DNA of 64,000 nt from an uncultured Lachnospiraceae bacterium. GTDB lineage: Bacteria > Bacillota > Clostridia > Lachnospirales > Lachnospiraceae. Below, piece by piece: positions 35,933-45,470 of the stretch (position 1 is its first letter; the number at the start of each line of letters is the position of its first letter). The translations under genes and the position numbers were made by a program. The DNA is taken from the NCBI GenBank assembly GCA_947384285.1, contig CANDGI010000014.1, positions 1 to 64,000 of the forward strand, given 5' to 3'. The notes under the pieces were generated by a model. That model did not search any database, had not been told where the DNA came from, and saw nothing but the letters and a program-made list of their open reading frames with translations.

Positions 35933-38267
35933 TACACAATCTCCCTTCTTCCGGCTCCTGCACCAATGCTGCGCGAAGCACCTGCTCCATGCTCTCCACA
36001 AAAACAATTTCCAGCCCTTTTTTGATTTCCTGGGCAATTTCCGCCACATCCGGCTCATTTTTCTTGGGTACGCATATGGTCTTGATGCCAGCATTTTTTG
36101 CCGCAAGAATCTTTTCCTTCAACCCTCCAATGGGAAGAACCCTTCCCCGGAGGGTAATCTCGCCTGTCATCGCCACATCCTTGCGCACCTTCCGTTTCGT
36201 AATGGCAGAAAGCATGGCAGTGGCCATGGTAATTCCTGCAGAAGGCCCATCTTTGGGAACTGCCCCCTCTGGAATATGGATATGGATGTCCCATTCCTGG
36301 AAAAATTCTTTGTCAATCTTGTAGGCTTCACTGACAGAACGAATATAACTGATTCCTGCCTTGGCAGACTCCTTCATCACATCCCCAAGCTGTCCGGTAA
36401 GCTGGAATTCTCCTTTTCCCGGCATAATATTCACTTCAATCTGCAAAGTATCTCCGCCCACGCTTGTCCATGCCAGTCCTCTTACAATGCCAATCTCATC
36501 CGATTCATTTATCAAATCGTAATTATATTTTTCTTTTCCAAGCAGTTTTTCCAGGCTGTTTTCTGTTACTTTTACATTCTTTTTATTTTCCTGGTAAATC
36601 ACCCGGGCAGCTTTTCTGCAGATTTCCCCAATCTTCCGTTCCAGGTTCCGCACGCCTGCTTCCCTGGTGTAGCCACGGATTAATTTTTCCAGAGCACGGC
36701 TGCTGATGGTAAGCTGCCCTTCCTTCAAGCCGTTTTTCTCCATCTGCTTTGCAATCAGGTGTTCCCTGGCAATATGGGCTTTTTCGTTTTCAGTATAGCT
36801 GCTGACCTCTATAAGCTCCATCCGGTCTAACAGCGGTTTCGGTATGGTCTGCAAAGAGTTGGCGGTAGCGATAAACAAAACCTCGGACAAATCCAAGGGA
36901 AGCTCAACATAATGATCCCGGAACCTGCTGTTTTGTTCGCTGTCCAAAACCTCCAGCAGGGCGGAAGCCGTATCCCCTTTATAATCGCTGCTGATTTTAT
37001 CAATCTCATCCAACAGCATCAAGGGATTGCGCACCCCGGCATTTTTCAGCCCGTTGGCAATCCGCCCCGGCATAGCGCCCACATAAGTCTTCCGGTGGCC
37101 GCGGATCTCCGCCTCATCCCGGACGCCTCCCAGGCTGATGCGTACGTATTTTTTATCCAAAGCTCTTGCCACCGACTTGGCAATGCTTGTCTTCCCAGTG
37201 CCGGGAGGCCCCACCAGGCAGATGATGGGGCTGTCTCCCTTTTTTGTCAGGTTCCGCACTGCCAGAAACTCCAGCATACGCTCCTTGACCTTTTCCATTC
37301 CGTAGTGATCCTCATCCAGGATACGCTCTGCATTTTTCAGGTTTTTGTTATCCTTGGAGGCCTTATTCCAGGGAAGCTCCAAAATCGTCTCAATATAGCC
37401 CCGGATTACCGCGCTTTCGGAAGAATTCAGGGAAACACTCTTAAACCGCTCAATCTCTTTTTTGAGTTTTTCTTTTACCTCTTTATCTGCTTTCAGCTTC
37501 TTGCATTCTTCCAGATAATGTTCCGCCTCAGATACGGTATTGTCCTCGCCCAATTCTTCCCGGATCAGCTTCATCTGCTCCCGGAGAATGTACTCTTTCT
37601 GATTCTTATCTACCTTCTCTTTGACTTTTGTCTGGAACTCTGTTTTGATTTGGATGATGTTGATTTCATTCAGCAGGATAATCATCAGCGTCTCATACCG
37701 TTCCTGCAAGGTATCTGCTTCCAGAATTCTCTGTTTCTGCTCATACCCGACAGGAAGATTATTCCCAATATGATCCAGCAGTTTTTCCAAATCGGAAATC
37801 TCTGTCATCTGCCGCAGCAGCTCCTTGCCCGGCTTTGGGTTCATCAGGCAATAGCGGCTGAATGTCTCGCGGATTCCCCGGATCATAGCCTCCTGGATTT
37901 CCACCGGAAGCAGCTCCTCTTCCCTTTTCAGCGGTTCCACTCCCGCCAAAAGGTAGTCCTCCTGCTCCAGTGCATCCAAATTCGCCCGGGTTTCCCCTTC
38001 CACCAATACACGCACCACGCCATTCTGCAGCTTAATCACCTGCTTAATGACTGCAATAATCCCCACCGTATATAAATCTTCCAGCTCCGGGTCATCCCTC
38101 TCAATGTTTTTCTGGGTCACCAAAAACACCATCTGATCGTCCATCATAGCTGCCTCCAGCGCCCGGACAGATCTGCTTCTGCTCACGTCAAAATGTGCCA
38201 CCATACCGGGGAGTATGGTCATTCCCCGTAGTGCCACTGCTGGAATTTTTCTATAATCTTCCTTCAT
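35922..38267 (-). CDS. lon: ATP-dependent protease Lon
   Basis: This 781-residue LonA has an N-terminal substrate domain (1-200), a coiled middle, AAA+ Walker A GPPGTGKTS and Walker B MLLDEIDK, and a protease domain with GPSAGITMA (catalytic Ser) and the Lys in GGLKEKILAAKNAG. It degrades misfolded and regulatory proteins. It follows clpX by 11 bases. Length is typical. Confidence 0.96.
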   Translation of the reverse strand: MKEDYRKIPAVALRGMTILPGMVAHFDVSRSRSVRALEAAMMDDQMVFLVTQKNIERDDPELEDLYTVGIIAVIKQVIKLQNGVVRVLVEGETRANLDALEQEDYLLAGVEPLKREEELLPVEIQEAMIRGIRETFSRYCLMNPKPGKELLRQMTEISDLEKLLDHIGNNLPVGYEQKQRILEADTLQERYETLMIILLNEINIIQIKTEFQTKVKEKVDKNQKEYILREQMKLIREELGEDNTVSEAEHYLEECKKLKADKEVKEKLKKEIERFKSVSLNSSESAVIRGYIETILELPWNKASKDNKNLKNAERILDEDHYGMEKVKERMLEFLAVRNLTKKGDSPIICLVGPPGTGKTSIAKSVARALDKKYVRISLGGVRDEAEIRGHRKTYVGAMPGRIANGLKNAGVRNPLMLLDEIDKISSDYKGDTASALLEVLDSEQNSRFRDHYVELPLDLSEVLFIATANSLQTIPKPLLDRMELIEVSSYTENEKAHIAREHLIAKQMEKNGLKEGQLTISSRALEKLIRGYTREAGVRNLERKIGEICRKAARVIYQENKKNVKVTENSLEKLLGKEKYNYDLINESDEIGIVRGLAWTSVGGDTLQIEVNIMPGKGEFQLTGQLGDVMKESAKAGISYIRSVSEAYKIDKEFFQEWDIHIHIPEGAVPKDGPSAGITMATAMLSAITKRKVRKDVAMTGEITLRGRVLPIGGLKEKILAAKNAGIKTICVPKKNEPDVAEIAQEIKKGLEIVFVESMEQVLRAALVQEPEEGRLCNAH

Positions 38268-38278
38268 GCTATCTCTCC

Positions 38279-39538
38279 TCAGGCAGATTTTGATTTGCTC
38301 ATACTGCCATATGCAATCTCCACTTCCTGGTCATCCTCAACGGCTGCCTTTGTAATATTGCAATAGGTAATGGATTCATCGGATGGTACGCGGTACATCA
38401 AATCCATCAATACTTTTTCTACAATTGCCCGAAGCCCTCTGGCTCCTGTCTTCCGCTTCAGGGATTTTTCCGCAATCGCTTCAATTGCCCCCTCCTCAAA
38501 GTTCAGGGCAACCCCATCCAATTCAAATAATGCCTGGTACTGCCGAATCAAAGAATTCCTGGGCTCCTTCAAAATACGTACCAAAGCATCTTTATCCAAC
38601 GCTTCCAAGGATACCGTTACCGGAACACGCCCTACAAACTCTGGAATCAAACCAAATTTTACAAAATCCTGGGGCAATGCCTGCTTTAAGATAATGCCTA
38701 AATTTTTCTCCCGCTTATCCGCAATCTCCGCGTTAAATCCCATGGACTTCTGATCCATCCTGTTTTCCACAATCTTATCCAAGCCTTCAAAGGCTCCGCC
38801 GCAGATAAACAAAATATTCGTGGTATCAATCTGAATCAATTCCTGCTGGGGATGCTTCCTTCCTCCCTGGGGCGGAACGCTGGCTACGGTTCCCTCCAAA
38901 ATTTTTAAAAGCGCCTGCTGCACTCCTTCCCCGGATACATCCCTGGTAATCGAAGGATTCTCCGATTTCCTGGTTATCTTATCAATTTCGTCAATATAAA
39001 TAATACCCCTTTGGGCACGTTCGATATCATACTCAGCCGCCTGTATAATCTTAAGCAGAATATTTTCCACATCCTCGCCTACATAACCAGCCTCTGTCAA
39101 TGCCGTAGCATCTGCAATGGCAAAAGGCACATTTAAAATCCGCGCTAAGGTCTGCGCTAAAAGGGTCTTTCCGCACCCAGTAGGCCCAAGCATCAAAATA
39201 TTGCTTTTCTGTAATTCCACGCCAAGGCTGGGCGGTGCAAGAATCCGCTTGTAGTGATTATACACTGCAACAGAAAGCACCTTTTTGGCCTCCTCCTGCC
39301 CTATCACATATTCATCCAGAAAAGCTTTCATCTCCACCGGCTTTAAAAGATTGATTTCTTCCACTTCCGGCTCCACCATTTCCTCTTCTTCCAACTCTTC
39401 TTCTATAATTTCTGCACAGATATCCACGCATTCATCACAGATATATGCGCCATTCGGCCCTGCAATCAGTTTACGCACCTGCCCATCTGTCTTTCCGCAA
39501 AAAGAACAGCGAATCCTGTCATCCATCCTTCCGGCCAT
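38279..39538 (-). CDS. clpX: ClpX, ATPase subunit of ClpXP
   Basis: The start at 39538 follows GGAGTGAAGAA (an upstream ATG at 39559 is less well placed) and gives 419 residues. The zinc-binding domain ([11 protein letters not shown] ... CDECVDIC) leads, then Walker [13 protein letters not shown], Walker [11 protein letters not shown] and the pore GYVGED. It unfolds tagged proteins for ClpP. The gene follows clpP with a 114-base gap containing a hairpin. Confidence 0.96.
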   Translation of the reverse strand: MAGRMDDRIRCSFCGKTDGQVRKLIAGPNGAYICDECVDICAEIIEEELEEEEMVEPEVEEINLLKPVEMKAFLDEYVIGQEEAKKVLSVAVYNHYKRILAPPSLGVELQKSNILMLGPTGCGKTLLAQTLARILNVPFAIADATALTEAGYVGEDVENILLKIIQAAEYDIERAQRGIIYIDEIDKITRKSENPSITRDVSGEGVQQALLKILEGTVASVPPQGGRKHPQQELIQIDTTNILFICGGAFEGLDKIVENRMDQKSMGFNAEIADKREKNLGIILKQALPQDFVKFGLIPEFVGRVPVTVSLEALDKDALVRILKEPRNSLIRQYQALFELDGVALNFEEGAIEAIAEKSLKRKTGARGLRAIVEKVLMDLMYRVPSDESITYCNITKAAVEDDQEVEIAYGSMSKSKSA

Positions 39539-39617
39539 TTCTTCACTCCATTCCTTCATTTTTCCATTTTAAATTTTGAAAATCACTGCATCATAACCTA
39601 TTTATCTATATTCCTAA

Positions 39618-39645
39618 GGGACAGTGGCAATTTGCTCGCTGTCCC
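39618..39645. terminator. hairpin between clpP and clpX
   Basis: GGGACAG (39618-39624) pairs with CTGTCCC (39639-39645) around 14 bases. A T-run follows only in the plus direction. On the minus strand, in which these genes run, it would act as a partial terminator or an mRNA-processing site. Confidence 0.45.
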
Positions 39646-39652
39646 CTTTTTC

Positions 39653-40237
39653 TTACTTTCTATTTGTAATTACGCCATCAATCAAACCATACTCTTTGGC
39701 TTCCTCTGCGGACATATAATTATCACGCTCGGTATCTGCTGCAATCACGTCATATGGTTTCCCGGTATTCTCAGACAATATGGTATTCAGCCGTTTCTTC
39801 GTCTTCAAGATATTATCTGCAACAATCTGAATATCCGTTGCCTGGCCCTTGGCTCCGCCGGAAGGCTGATGGATCATAATCTCTGCATTGGGAAGGGCAA
39901 AACGTTTCCCTTTCGCTCCTCCAGCCAGCAGGAAGGCGCCCATGCTTGCCGCTAAACCAATACAAATAGTCTCCACATCACATTTGATATAGTTCATGGT
40001 GTCATATATTGCAAGTCCGGCAGTCACTACACCGCCTGGAGAATTAATATACAAATGAATATCCTTTCCTGGATCCTCCGATTCCAGGAACAAAAGCTGG
40101 GCAACCACAAGCCCGGCAGTCACCTCATTGACCTCTTCTCCCAGAAAAATAATCCTGTCCTTTAACAGCCTTGAATAGATATCGTAGGATCGTTCTCCTC
40201 TGCTTGTTTGCTCAACGACATAAGGTACTAAACTCAT
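39653..40237 (-). CDS. clpP: ClpP protease subunit
   Basis: Starting at the ATG at 40237 (AAGGAGG 8 bases upstream) gives 194 residues, the usual length. The Ser is in [14 protein letters not shown], the His in [11 protein letters not shown], and the Asp in DTERDNYMS. An upstream in-frame start at 40270 lacks a ribosome site. It forms the tetradecameric proteolytic chamber with ClpX. It sits after tig. Confidence 0.96.
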   Translation of the reverse strand: MSLVPYVVEQTSRGERSYDIYSRLLKDRIIFLGEEVNEVTAGLVVAQLLFLESEDPGKDIHLYINSPGGVVTAGLAIYDTMNYIKCDVETICIGLAASMGAFLLAGGAKGKRFALPNAEIMIHQPSGGAKGQATDIQIVADNILKTKKRLNTILSENTGKPYDVIAADTERDNYMSAEEAKEYGLIDGVITNRK

Positions 40238-40324
40238 CCCATATTCCTCCTTATTTCCAAATCCCCGCATGCGGCATGGACAGCCATGCGGCCCGCCAGA
40301 GGGCAGGTACCACAGGTATAGAGG

Positions 40325-41617
40325 TTACTCTGCCTGCTCCTCTGCTTTCTCTACAATCAAATCCACTGCCTTCTGGATTGCCAGATCCTTCTTCATATTC
40401 TCCCGCTCGCTCTCCACGAAGATCTCTTTGAGCTTATCAACTTCCATGCCATACATTTCAGCCATATTTCCAAGCTCGGCCTCCACATCATCCTCAGACA
40501 CCTGGATATCCTCTGCTTTTGCAATGGCTTCTAATACCAGGCCTGACTGAATCCGTTTCAACGCATCCGGCCTCATCTGCTCCATCAGCTTTTCTTCTGT
40601 CATGCCGGTAAACTGCATGTACTGTTCCATCGGCATGCCCTGCTGTGCAAGCCTGTTTGCAAAATCATCCACCATATTTTCCGTCTGGGTTTCTATCATT
40701 GCGTCTGGAATCTCCATCTGGGAATCTTCAATAATCTTCTCAATAAGCTCATTCTCTTTTTCCCGTCTAGCTTCCGCTTCCTTACGCTCAATCAGTTTCT
40801 TCTCCACACTCTCCCTGTATTCTGCAAGGGTATCAAATTCAGAAACATCCTGGGCAAAATCGTCATCCAGCTCCGGCAGCTCTTTTGCCTTGATTTCATT
40901 AATCTTAACCTGGAACATTGCCGCCTTGCCTGCCACTTCCGGTGAATGGTAATCCTCCGGGAATGTAACATTCACTGTCACATCATCTCCGGTATTTTTT
41001 CCAATCAACTGTTCTTCAAATGTATCAATAAAGGAATGGGAGCCAATGACCAGCGAATGGTTTTCTCCTTTTCCGCCTTCAAACGCTTCCCCGTCCACAA
41101 AGCCTTCATAATCAATGACAGCTGTGTCGCCGTCTTCCACCGGCCGGCCTTCTACGGTAACCATTCTTGCGTTGCTTTCTCTTTCTCTCTCTATCTCAGC
41201 AGTAATCTCTTCCTCCGATACTGCAATATCTGCCTTCTTAACAGCGACTCCCAGGTATTTTCCAAGGGTAACTTCTGGCTTCACTGCAACTTCAGCCGTA
41301 AAAATGAAATTCTTTCCTTTCTCCAGCTGCACCACATCAACGGCTGGACGGGAAACAATCTGCAGTTCAGATTCTTCAGCCGCCTTTGGGTATTCTTTGG
41401 AAAGAATGCTGTTCACTGCATCTTCATAAAAAATTTCAGGCCCGTACATCTTTTCTACCATATGCCTTGGGACTTTTCCTTTCCGGAATCCCGGAAGGCT
41501 GATTCTGCTTCTTTGTTTCATATATGCAGCCTGAATTGCTTTTTCCAATTCTTCTGCTGGAACCTCAACGGTAAGCTTTGCCATATTCTTTTCCAAATTT
41601 TCTACCTGTACGCTCAT
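40325..41617 (-). CDS. tig: trigger factor
   Basis: This 430-residue chaperone has the ribosome-binding N-terminal domain with SLPGFRKGKVPRHMVEK, an FKBP-type isomerase domain (about 150-245, DTAVIDYEGFVDGEAFEGG) and a helical arm domain. It catches nascent chains at the ribosome exit. AAGGAGGAAGTAGCAAGA lies before the ATG. An extended -10 promoter is about 90 bases upstream. Confidence 0.96.
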   Translation of the reverse strand: MSVQVENLEKNMAKLTVEVPAEELEKAIQAAYMKQRSRISLPGFRKGKVPRHMVEKMYGPEIFYEDAVNSILSKEYPKAAEESELQIVSRPAVDVVQLEKGKNFIFTAEVAVKPEVTLGKYLGVAVKKADIAVSEEEITAEIERERESNARMVTVEGRPVEDGDTAVIDYEGFVDGEAFEGGKGENHSLVIGSHSFIDTFEEQLIGKNTGDDVTVNVTFPEDYHSPEVAGKAAMFQVKINEIKAKELPELDDDFAQDVSEFDTLAEYRESVEKKLIERKEAEARREKENELIEKIIEDSQMEIPDAMIETQTENMVDDFANRLAQQGMPMEQYMQFTGMTEEKLMEQMRPDALKRIQSGLVLEAIAKAEDIQVSEDDVEAELGNMAEMYGMEVDKLKEIFVESERENMKKDLAIQKAVDLIVEKAEEQAE

Positions 41618-41706
41618 TCTTGCTACTTCCTCCTTAAATATATGTGGTAATCCTTATAACCTTACTTATTATAAAGCCTAATGCCCTAACTTACACTCAT
41701 TTTGAA

Positions 41707-41712
41707 ATTATA
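41707..41712 (-). promoter_or_regulatory. extended -10 promoter of tig
   Basis: On the minus strand TGCTATAAT lies 90 bases upstream of the tig start. The TG one base before TATAAT makes an extended -10. No good -35 is present. Confidence 0.5.
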
Positions 41713-41783
41713 GCACACTCCCAATAAAAATACCAGCACTTTTTTCAAAATGTAATCCAGATAACCCGTTGGGCTGTTCTCTC

Positions 41784-42593
41784 TTATTTTGCATTGCAGA
41801 AAGGATAAAGCTTATGCTGCTGCATATATTCCACAGACTTCTTTAAGTCTGCAAATCCCCCCACCTCGATTAAAACGGAGGGCTTTTTTTCAAAAGAGTT
41901 CATCCATGCATTGTAATCCTCCCATGGAAAACATCCGCTGCCTACCGCCAGATGCAAATCCTCTTTCCCGTCGTTGTCGTTCATATGGACATGGGACACA
42001 TAGGGCTTTAGCTCTTTCATCCAGTTTTCCAGCGAGCTTCCTGAAATAAATGCATGGGCCGTATCCAGGCAGACAGAAAAACGAGGCTCATCCGCCATCT
42101 TTGCGGCAAGCTTTCCCAAAAGCCCCGGTGCGTCATCAAACATATTTTCCAGAAAAATATCCTGTTGGGGATAATCCCTGAGAATTCTCCTCCAATATTC
42201 CTCATTGCGCATCAGCCATGTCTCCAGATAGCCTTGCAAGCGGAAATTTACAATATAATTCGTGTGGAAAATAACTGCCCGAAGCCCCATTTTTCTCGCA
42301 ATCTCCATACTTTGCCGTACCCTGGAATCACTCACCTGGAAAATCCTGCTGTCGCTGCTATTCACACATATATCAAAAAAAGCGCCGTGAAGGGTATCTT
42401 TGGAGCAATCCCTGCCAAAAGACAAATACTTTTTTATGAGCCGTTTCGTTTCGCTTTCATCATCCAAAAGGGCTGGCAGAAAAAAGTCATTATATTCGAA
42501 CCCCATCTGATATTTCTCAGAATATGCAAGATAATCTTCCATCTGCTGCAGCCGCGGTATGCAATACAGTTCACACATTCTCTCCTGTTTCAT
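41784..42593 (-). CDS. sugar phosphate isomerase/epimerase-like TIM barrel
   Basis: This protein of about 269 residues (start uncertain: ATG at 42632, 42611, 42593 or 42578) has the xylose-isomerase-like barrel pattern. FSVCLDTAHAF, YVSHVHMNDNDGKEDLHLAVG and PSVLIEVGG contain the metal-binding Asp, His and Glu. It probably isomerises or epimerises a sugar or a related metabolite, but the substrate is unknown. It starts around the stop of the cyclase gene and is the last gene of the aldolase/Fic/cyclase operon. Confidence 0.75.
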   Translation of the reverse strand: MKQERMCELYCIPRLQQMEDYLAYSEKYQMGFEYNDFFLPALLDDESETKRLIKKYLSFGRDCSKDTLHGAFFDICVNSSDSRIFQVSDSRVRQSMEIARKMGLRAVIFHTNYIVNFRLQGYLETWLMRNEEYWRRILRDYPQQDIFLENMFDDAPGLLGKLAAKMADEPRFSVCLDTAHAFISGSSLENWMKELKPYVSHVHMNDNDGKEDLHLAVGSGCFPWEDYNAWMNSFEKKPSVLIEVGGFADLKKSVEYMQQHKLYPFCNAK

Positions 42594-42615
42594 TCCTATC
42601 ATCTCTTTCATACGC

Positions 42616-44592
42616 TTAAAATTTTTCTGCATGGATGATACCTTCCACTGCATAGGTGGGCACTGCATGCCTCTTTCCCTTTAATGAGTATTCCCCAGCA
42701 AAATGTGTCTGTATCCTTCCCCGCAGCCGCTGCATCATCTCCCTGCTGATTAAAATCTGCCCGGATGCCGCTGCCCCTTCCAGCCTGGAAGCAGTATTCA
42801 CGGTATCTCCAATGGCCGTATAGTCCATACGCATTTCGCAGCCGATATTTCCGATGACCGCTTCGCCGCATTGGATTCCAATGCCAAAGGTTACCTGCTT
42901 GCCATACTCCTTTTTACACATTTCATTCAAATCAGAAGCCCTGGTACAAAGCTCCAATGCCGCGCACACCGCCCGAAACTCATAGTCCTCCAGATCCTTC
43001 GGAGAGTTAAAAACCGCCATAGCTGCATCCCCGATAAACTTATCCAGAGTTCCCTGATACTTTGCAATCACCTGGGCCACAAGCTCCAGGTAGGCATTTA
43101 AGATTTCAACAATCTGCCCTGGCGGAAGGCTTTCTGACAAAGAGGTAAAGCCGCGGATATCCACAAAAAGAACTGCAATATCCTTGCTCACCACGCCGAT
43201 ATGGGCCTCGATCCGCCCATCCTCTCCCAAGGCGCTGATGATGTTTTCATCCACATATTTCTTGAAAACCCCTTCCATTGCATATTGGTTGTGGATGGCG
43301 GCGAAATAACGGACCACCAGATTATAAACTGTAATCACTAGGAACATAATGATTGGAACCAAAATATTCACATAATAGCCAAACAGATTGACAATCCAGC
43401 AAGCCATCAGCTGCACTGCACTCATAAATACGGCAATCACTATGGTTAATTTGTCAGAGCTATAGGAAGTTGCAATAAAAAACAGCGCCATAAAAAATGC
43501 AAAAAACACTGCCATAAAGCTTTTTGACGCTTCCTGCCCCGTCCGCTGCTCCAGCAGCGCCTCCAGAATGTTTGCCTGCATTTCCAGTTCATACATCTGC
43601 GTGTTCCGCTGGTTGGGCGTACGGAACGTCATATCCTCTGCAAACTCTCCAACCAATACAATGCAGTCCCGGAAAGCGGCTGGGTCAATTTTCCCTTCCA
43701 GCACATCCGCAAAGGAATATGTGGTATATTCTTGGCTTTTTTTCGAAAAAGTAAACTGAAAGGACTGATCCTCTTCCAGCTTGGGCATGGCATATGCTTT
43801 CCCCCGGTCATCCATATACATTTTATAAATAGCCGTTGCAAAGCTATCCACCTCCGCGCCATCCACCTGGACACGGAAAAATGCATTCCGCACAAGACCG
43901 TCTTCGGAATCTTTGGTATTATTTGCAATTCCCACGGTAACCTGCTCACAAAGGCTGTCAAAGGGCCGCTTCATCTCTTGAATATGCCTTTCTCCCATAT
44001 GGGATTCCCCTGTTCCATGTGGTTTTCCCAGCACAGACTGCCCGGATGACTGGGCGTTCCCGTCCTCCTCATGCTCATCCAGCACAGCATATACACTGAA
44101 GCAAATATTTTTATAACCGCCGCAGATCCCAACGAGAGCCTGGTCCCCTTCCTCATCTTTTTCCTCACTGTAATCCAAATCCACTCCGATTACGCTAGGA
44201 GCATTCTTTTCCTGCTGGTTCAGCTGTTCCAGCAGCCTGGCTGTCTTTTCTCTGGACCAGCTCTGGTATTCCCCGTATTTCTTCACGGTCTTTTCATCGA
44301 TAGTTATCATTCTGATGGATGAATTGCTTTGTCTGTGAGCAAATATATGGTAAATGCCGTCGCTGACCCAATGGTCTGCCTCCTCCAGCACGCCGCTGCA
44401 GCTTAACATGCCGGTAACCAGCCCAAATACAAGGGCGCCGATTACCATATGCTTCGCCCCAATCAGGCGGCGCCATTTTTTTGCCTTCTCCCGCGCCTTC
44501 CGCCTGATTGCAAGCTTCTCTTCCTTCGTCCTTTCCATCGCCTGCTGTCTGAAATTTTGCAGTTTTTCTTTCCTTTTATTCAAAAATTTCAT
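42616..44592 (-). CDS. CHASE2-domain class III nucleotide cyclase
   Basis: This 658-residue protein has a Lys/Arg-rich N-terminus and one membrane helix (about 50-66). An extracellular CHASE2 region (about 75-345, GVDLDYSEEKDEEGDQAL and FRDCIVLVGEFAED) follows, then three or so membrane helices (about 350-430) and a class III cyclase domain. That domain shows FVDIRGFTSLSE (first metal Asp), LDKFIGDAAMAVF (Lys for adenine, second metal Asp) and YTAIGDTVNTASRLEG. It is probably an adenylate cyclase whose activity is set by an outside signal. Its start overlaps the Fic gene's end by 17 bases. Such cyclases are uncommon in this family of anaerobes. Confidence 0.85.
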   Translation of the reverse strand: MKFLNKRKEKLQNFRQQAMERTKEEKLAIRRKAREKAKKWRRLIGAKHMVIGALVFGLVTGMLSCSGVLEEADHWVSDGIYHIFAHRQSNSSIRMITIDEKTVKKYGEYQSWSREKTARLLEQLNQQEKNAPSVIGVDLDYSEEKDEEGDQALVGICGGYKNICFSVYAVLDEHEEDGNAQSSGQSVLGKPHGTGESHMGERHIQEMKRPFDSLCEQVTVGIANNTKDSEDGLVRNAFFRVQVDGAEVDSFATAIYKMYMDDRGKAYAMPKLEEDQSFQFTFSKKSQEYTTYSFADVLEGKIDPAAFRDCIVLVGEFAEDMTFRTPNQRNTQMYELEMQANILEALLEQRTGQEASKSFMAVFFAFFMALFFIATSYSSDKLTIVIAVFMSAVQLMACWIVNLFGYYVNILVPIIMFLVITVYNLVVRYFAAIHNQYAMEGVFKKYVDENIISALGEDGRIEAHIGVVSKDIAVLFVDIRGFTSLSESLPPGQIVEILNAYLELVAQVIAKYQGTLDKFIGDAAMAVFNSPKDLEDYEFRAVCAALELCTRASDLNEMCKKEYGKQVTFGIGIQCGEAVIGNIGCEMRMDYTAIGDTVNTASRLEGAAASGQILISREMMQRLRGRIQTHFAGEYSLKGKRHAVPTYAVEGIIHAEKF

Positions 44593-45457
44593 CCCAATTG
44601 ATATGTTCTCCTAGATTTGCATGCTGTTTTTCCAATACCTCATAGAAATTATCGTATACCGTCTTTAACATATATTGGATAAACGGCGTCACGTCAAACA
44701 AGCTGTTTTGGCTCTGGTCCAAAGCTTCATGATACTTCTCTGTGGTTTCATTAATGGTCTTGCTCAAGGTAAGGGCACTGAAATTTTCAAGGCCGGACCG
44801 AATGAGAAAGTCTGTGGAAATCAGCCTGGCAATGCGGCCGTTTCCATCCCGGAACGGATACATATAAACAAAATAAAAATGCAGCACCGCCATTTTGATA
44901 TAGGGAGACTGGATATTCTCCCCGTGGTAAAACTCGAAGAACTGCTTCATGCAGTAATCCAGCAATTCCACCTCCGGGGCATGGCTCATCTTTGTCTTTT
45001 CCGTTGTGCGGAACCCAGAGTCGTCACATACGCCGTCTGTGAGAATGTTCCATAACTGGACAAGGGTATCAATATCCCTCTTTTGGCTGACATTCAAATA
45101 TTTTACTGCACGGTATGTATTCAGAACCATCTTCTCACCCTTCGCGCCAGTACGCTTTGCCCGGAACACCTCAAACAGCTCCTCCGGCGTGGTGTCCGCC
45201 CCTTCGATTCTGCTGCTGTGGAAGGATTCTTCTTCAATTGAAATATCCGTATCAATATCGGTAACAGAAATGCTGCCATACATTTTATCAATATCTTCTA
45301 AAAGCCCCTTGGGGATATCTGACGGGCACCAGGCCAGCCGGTTTCCCAGCCCGTCCCGGATTGGCAGCAGCTCCAGCTTCTGCGCCCGTTCCTCCAGCAT
45401 TCCTGCCGCCTTCTCATCGCCTAATTTTTCTTTCCGGTCTAATTCCTTATAATTCAT
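44576..45457 (-). CDS. Fic family protein with altered catalytic His
   Basis: This 293-residue Fic protein carries the class II inhibitory helix SSRIEGADTT (S81, E85) and the Fic loop YPFRDGNGRIAR. The catalytic His at position 200 is Tyr (codon TAT), while the rest of the motif is intact. Canonical Fic enzymes need that His to transfer AMP to target hydroxyls, so classic activity is doubtful. It may bind nucleotide without transfer. It starts 13 bases after the aldolase gene and overlaps the cyclase, so the three are coupled. Confidence 0.88.
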   Translation of the reverse strand: MNYKELDRKEKLGDEKAAGMLEERAQKLELLPIRDGLGNRLAWCPSDIPKGLLEDIDKMYGSISVTDIDTDISIEEESFHSSRIEGADTTPEELFEVFRAKRTGAKGEKMVLNTYRAVKYLNVSQKRDIDTLVQLWNILTDGVCDDSGFRTTEKTKMSHAPEVELLDYCMKQFFEFYHGENIQSPYIKMAVLHFYFVYMYPFRDGNGRIARLISTDFLIRSGLENFSALTLSKTINETTEKYHEALDQSQNSLFDVTPFIQYMLKTVYDNFYEVLEKQHANLGEHINWDEIFE

Positions 45458-45470
45458 TTCCGATTCCTCC

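Noticed and set aside
36912..38075. 387-codon plus-strand frame opposite lon
   Set aside because: Antisense shadow of lon with His/Leu/Gln bias; no ribosome site.
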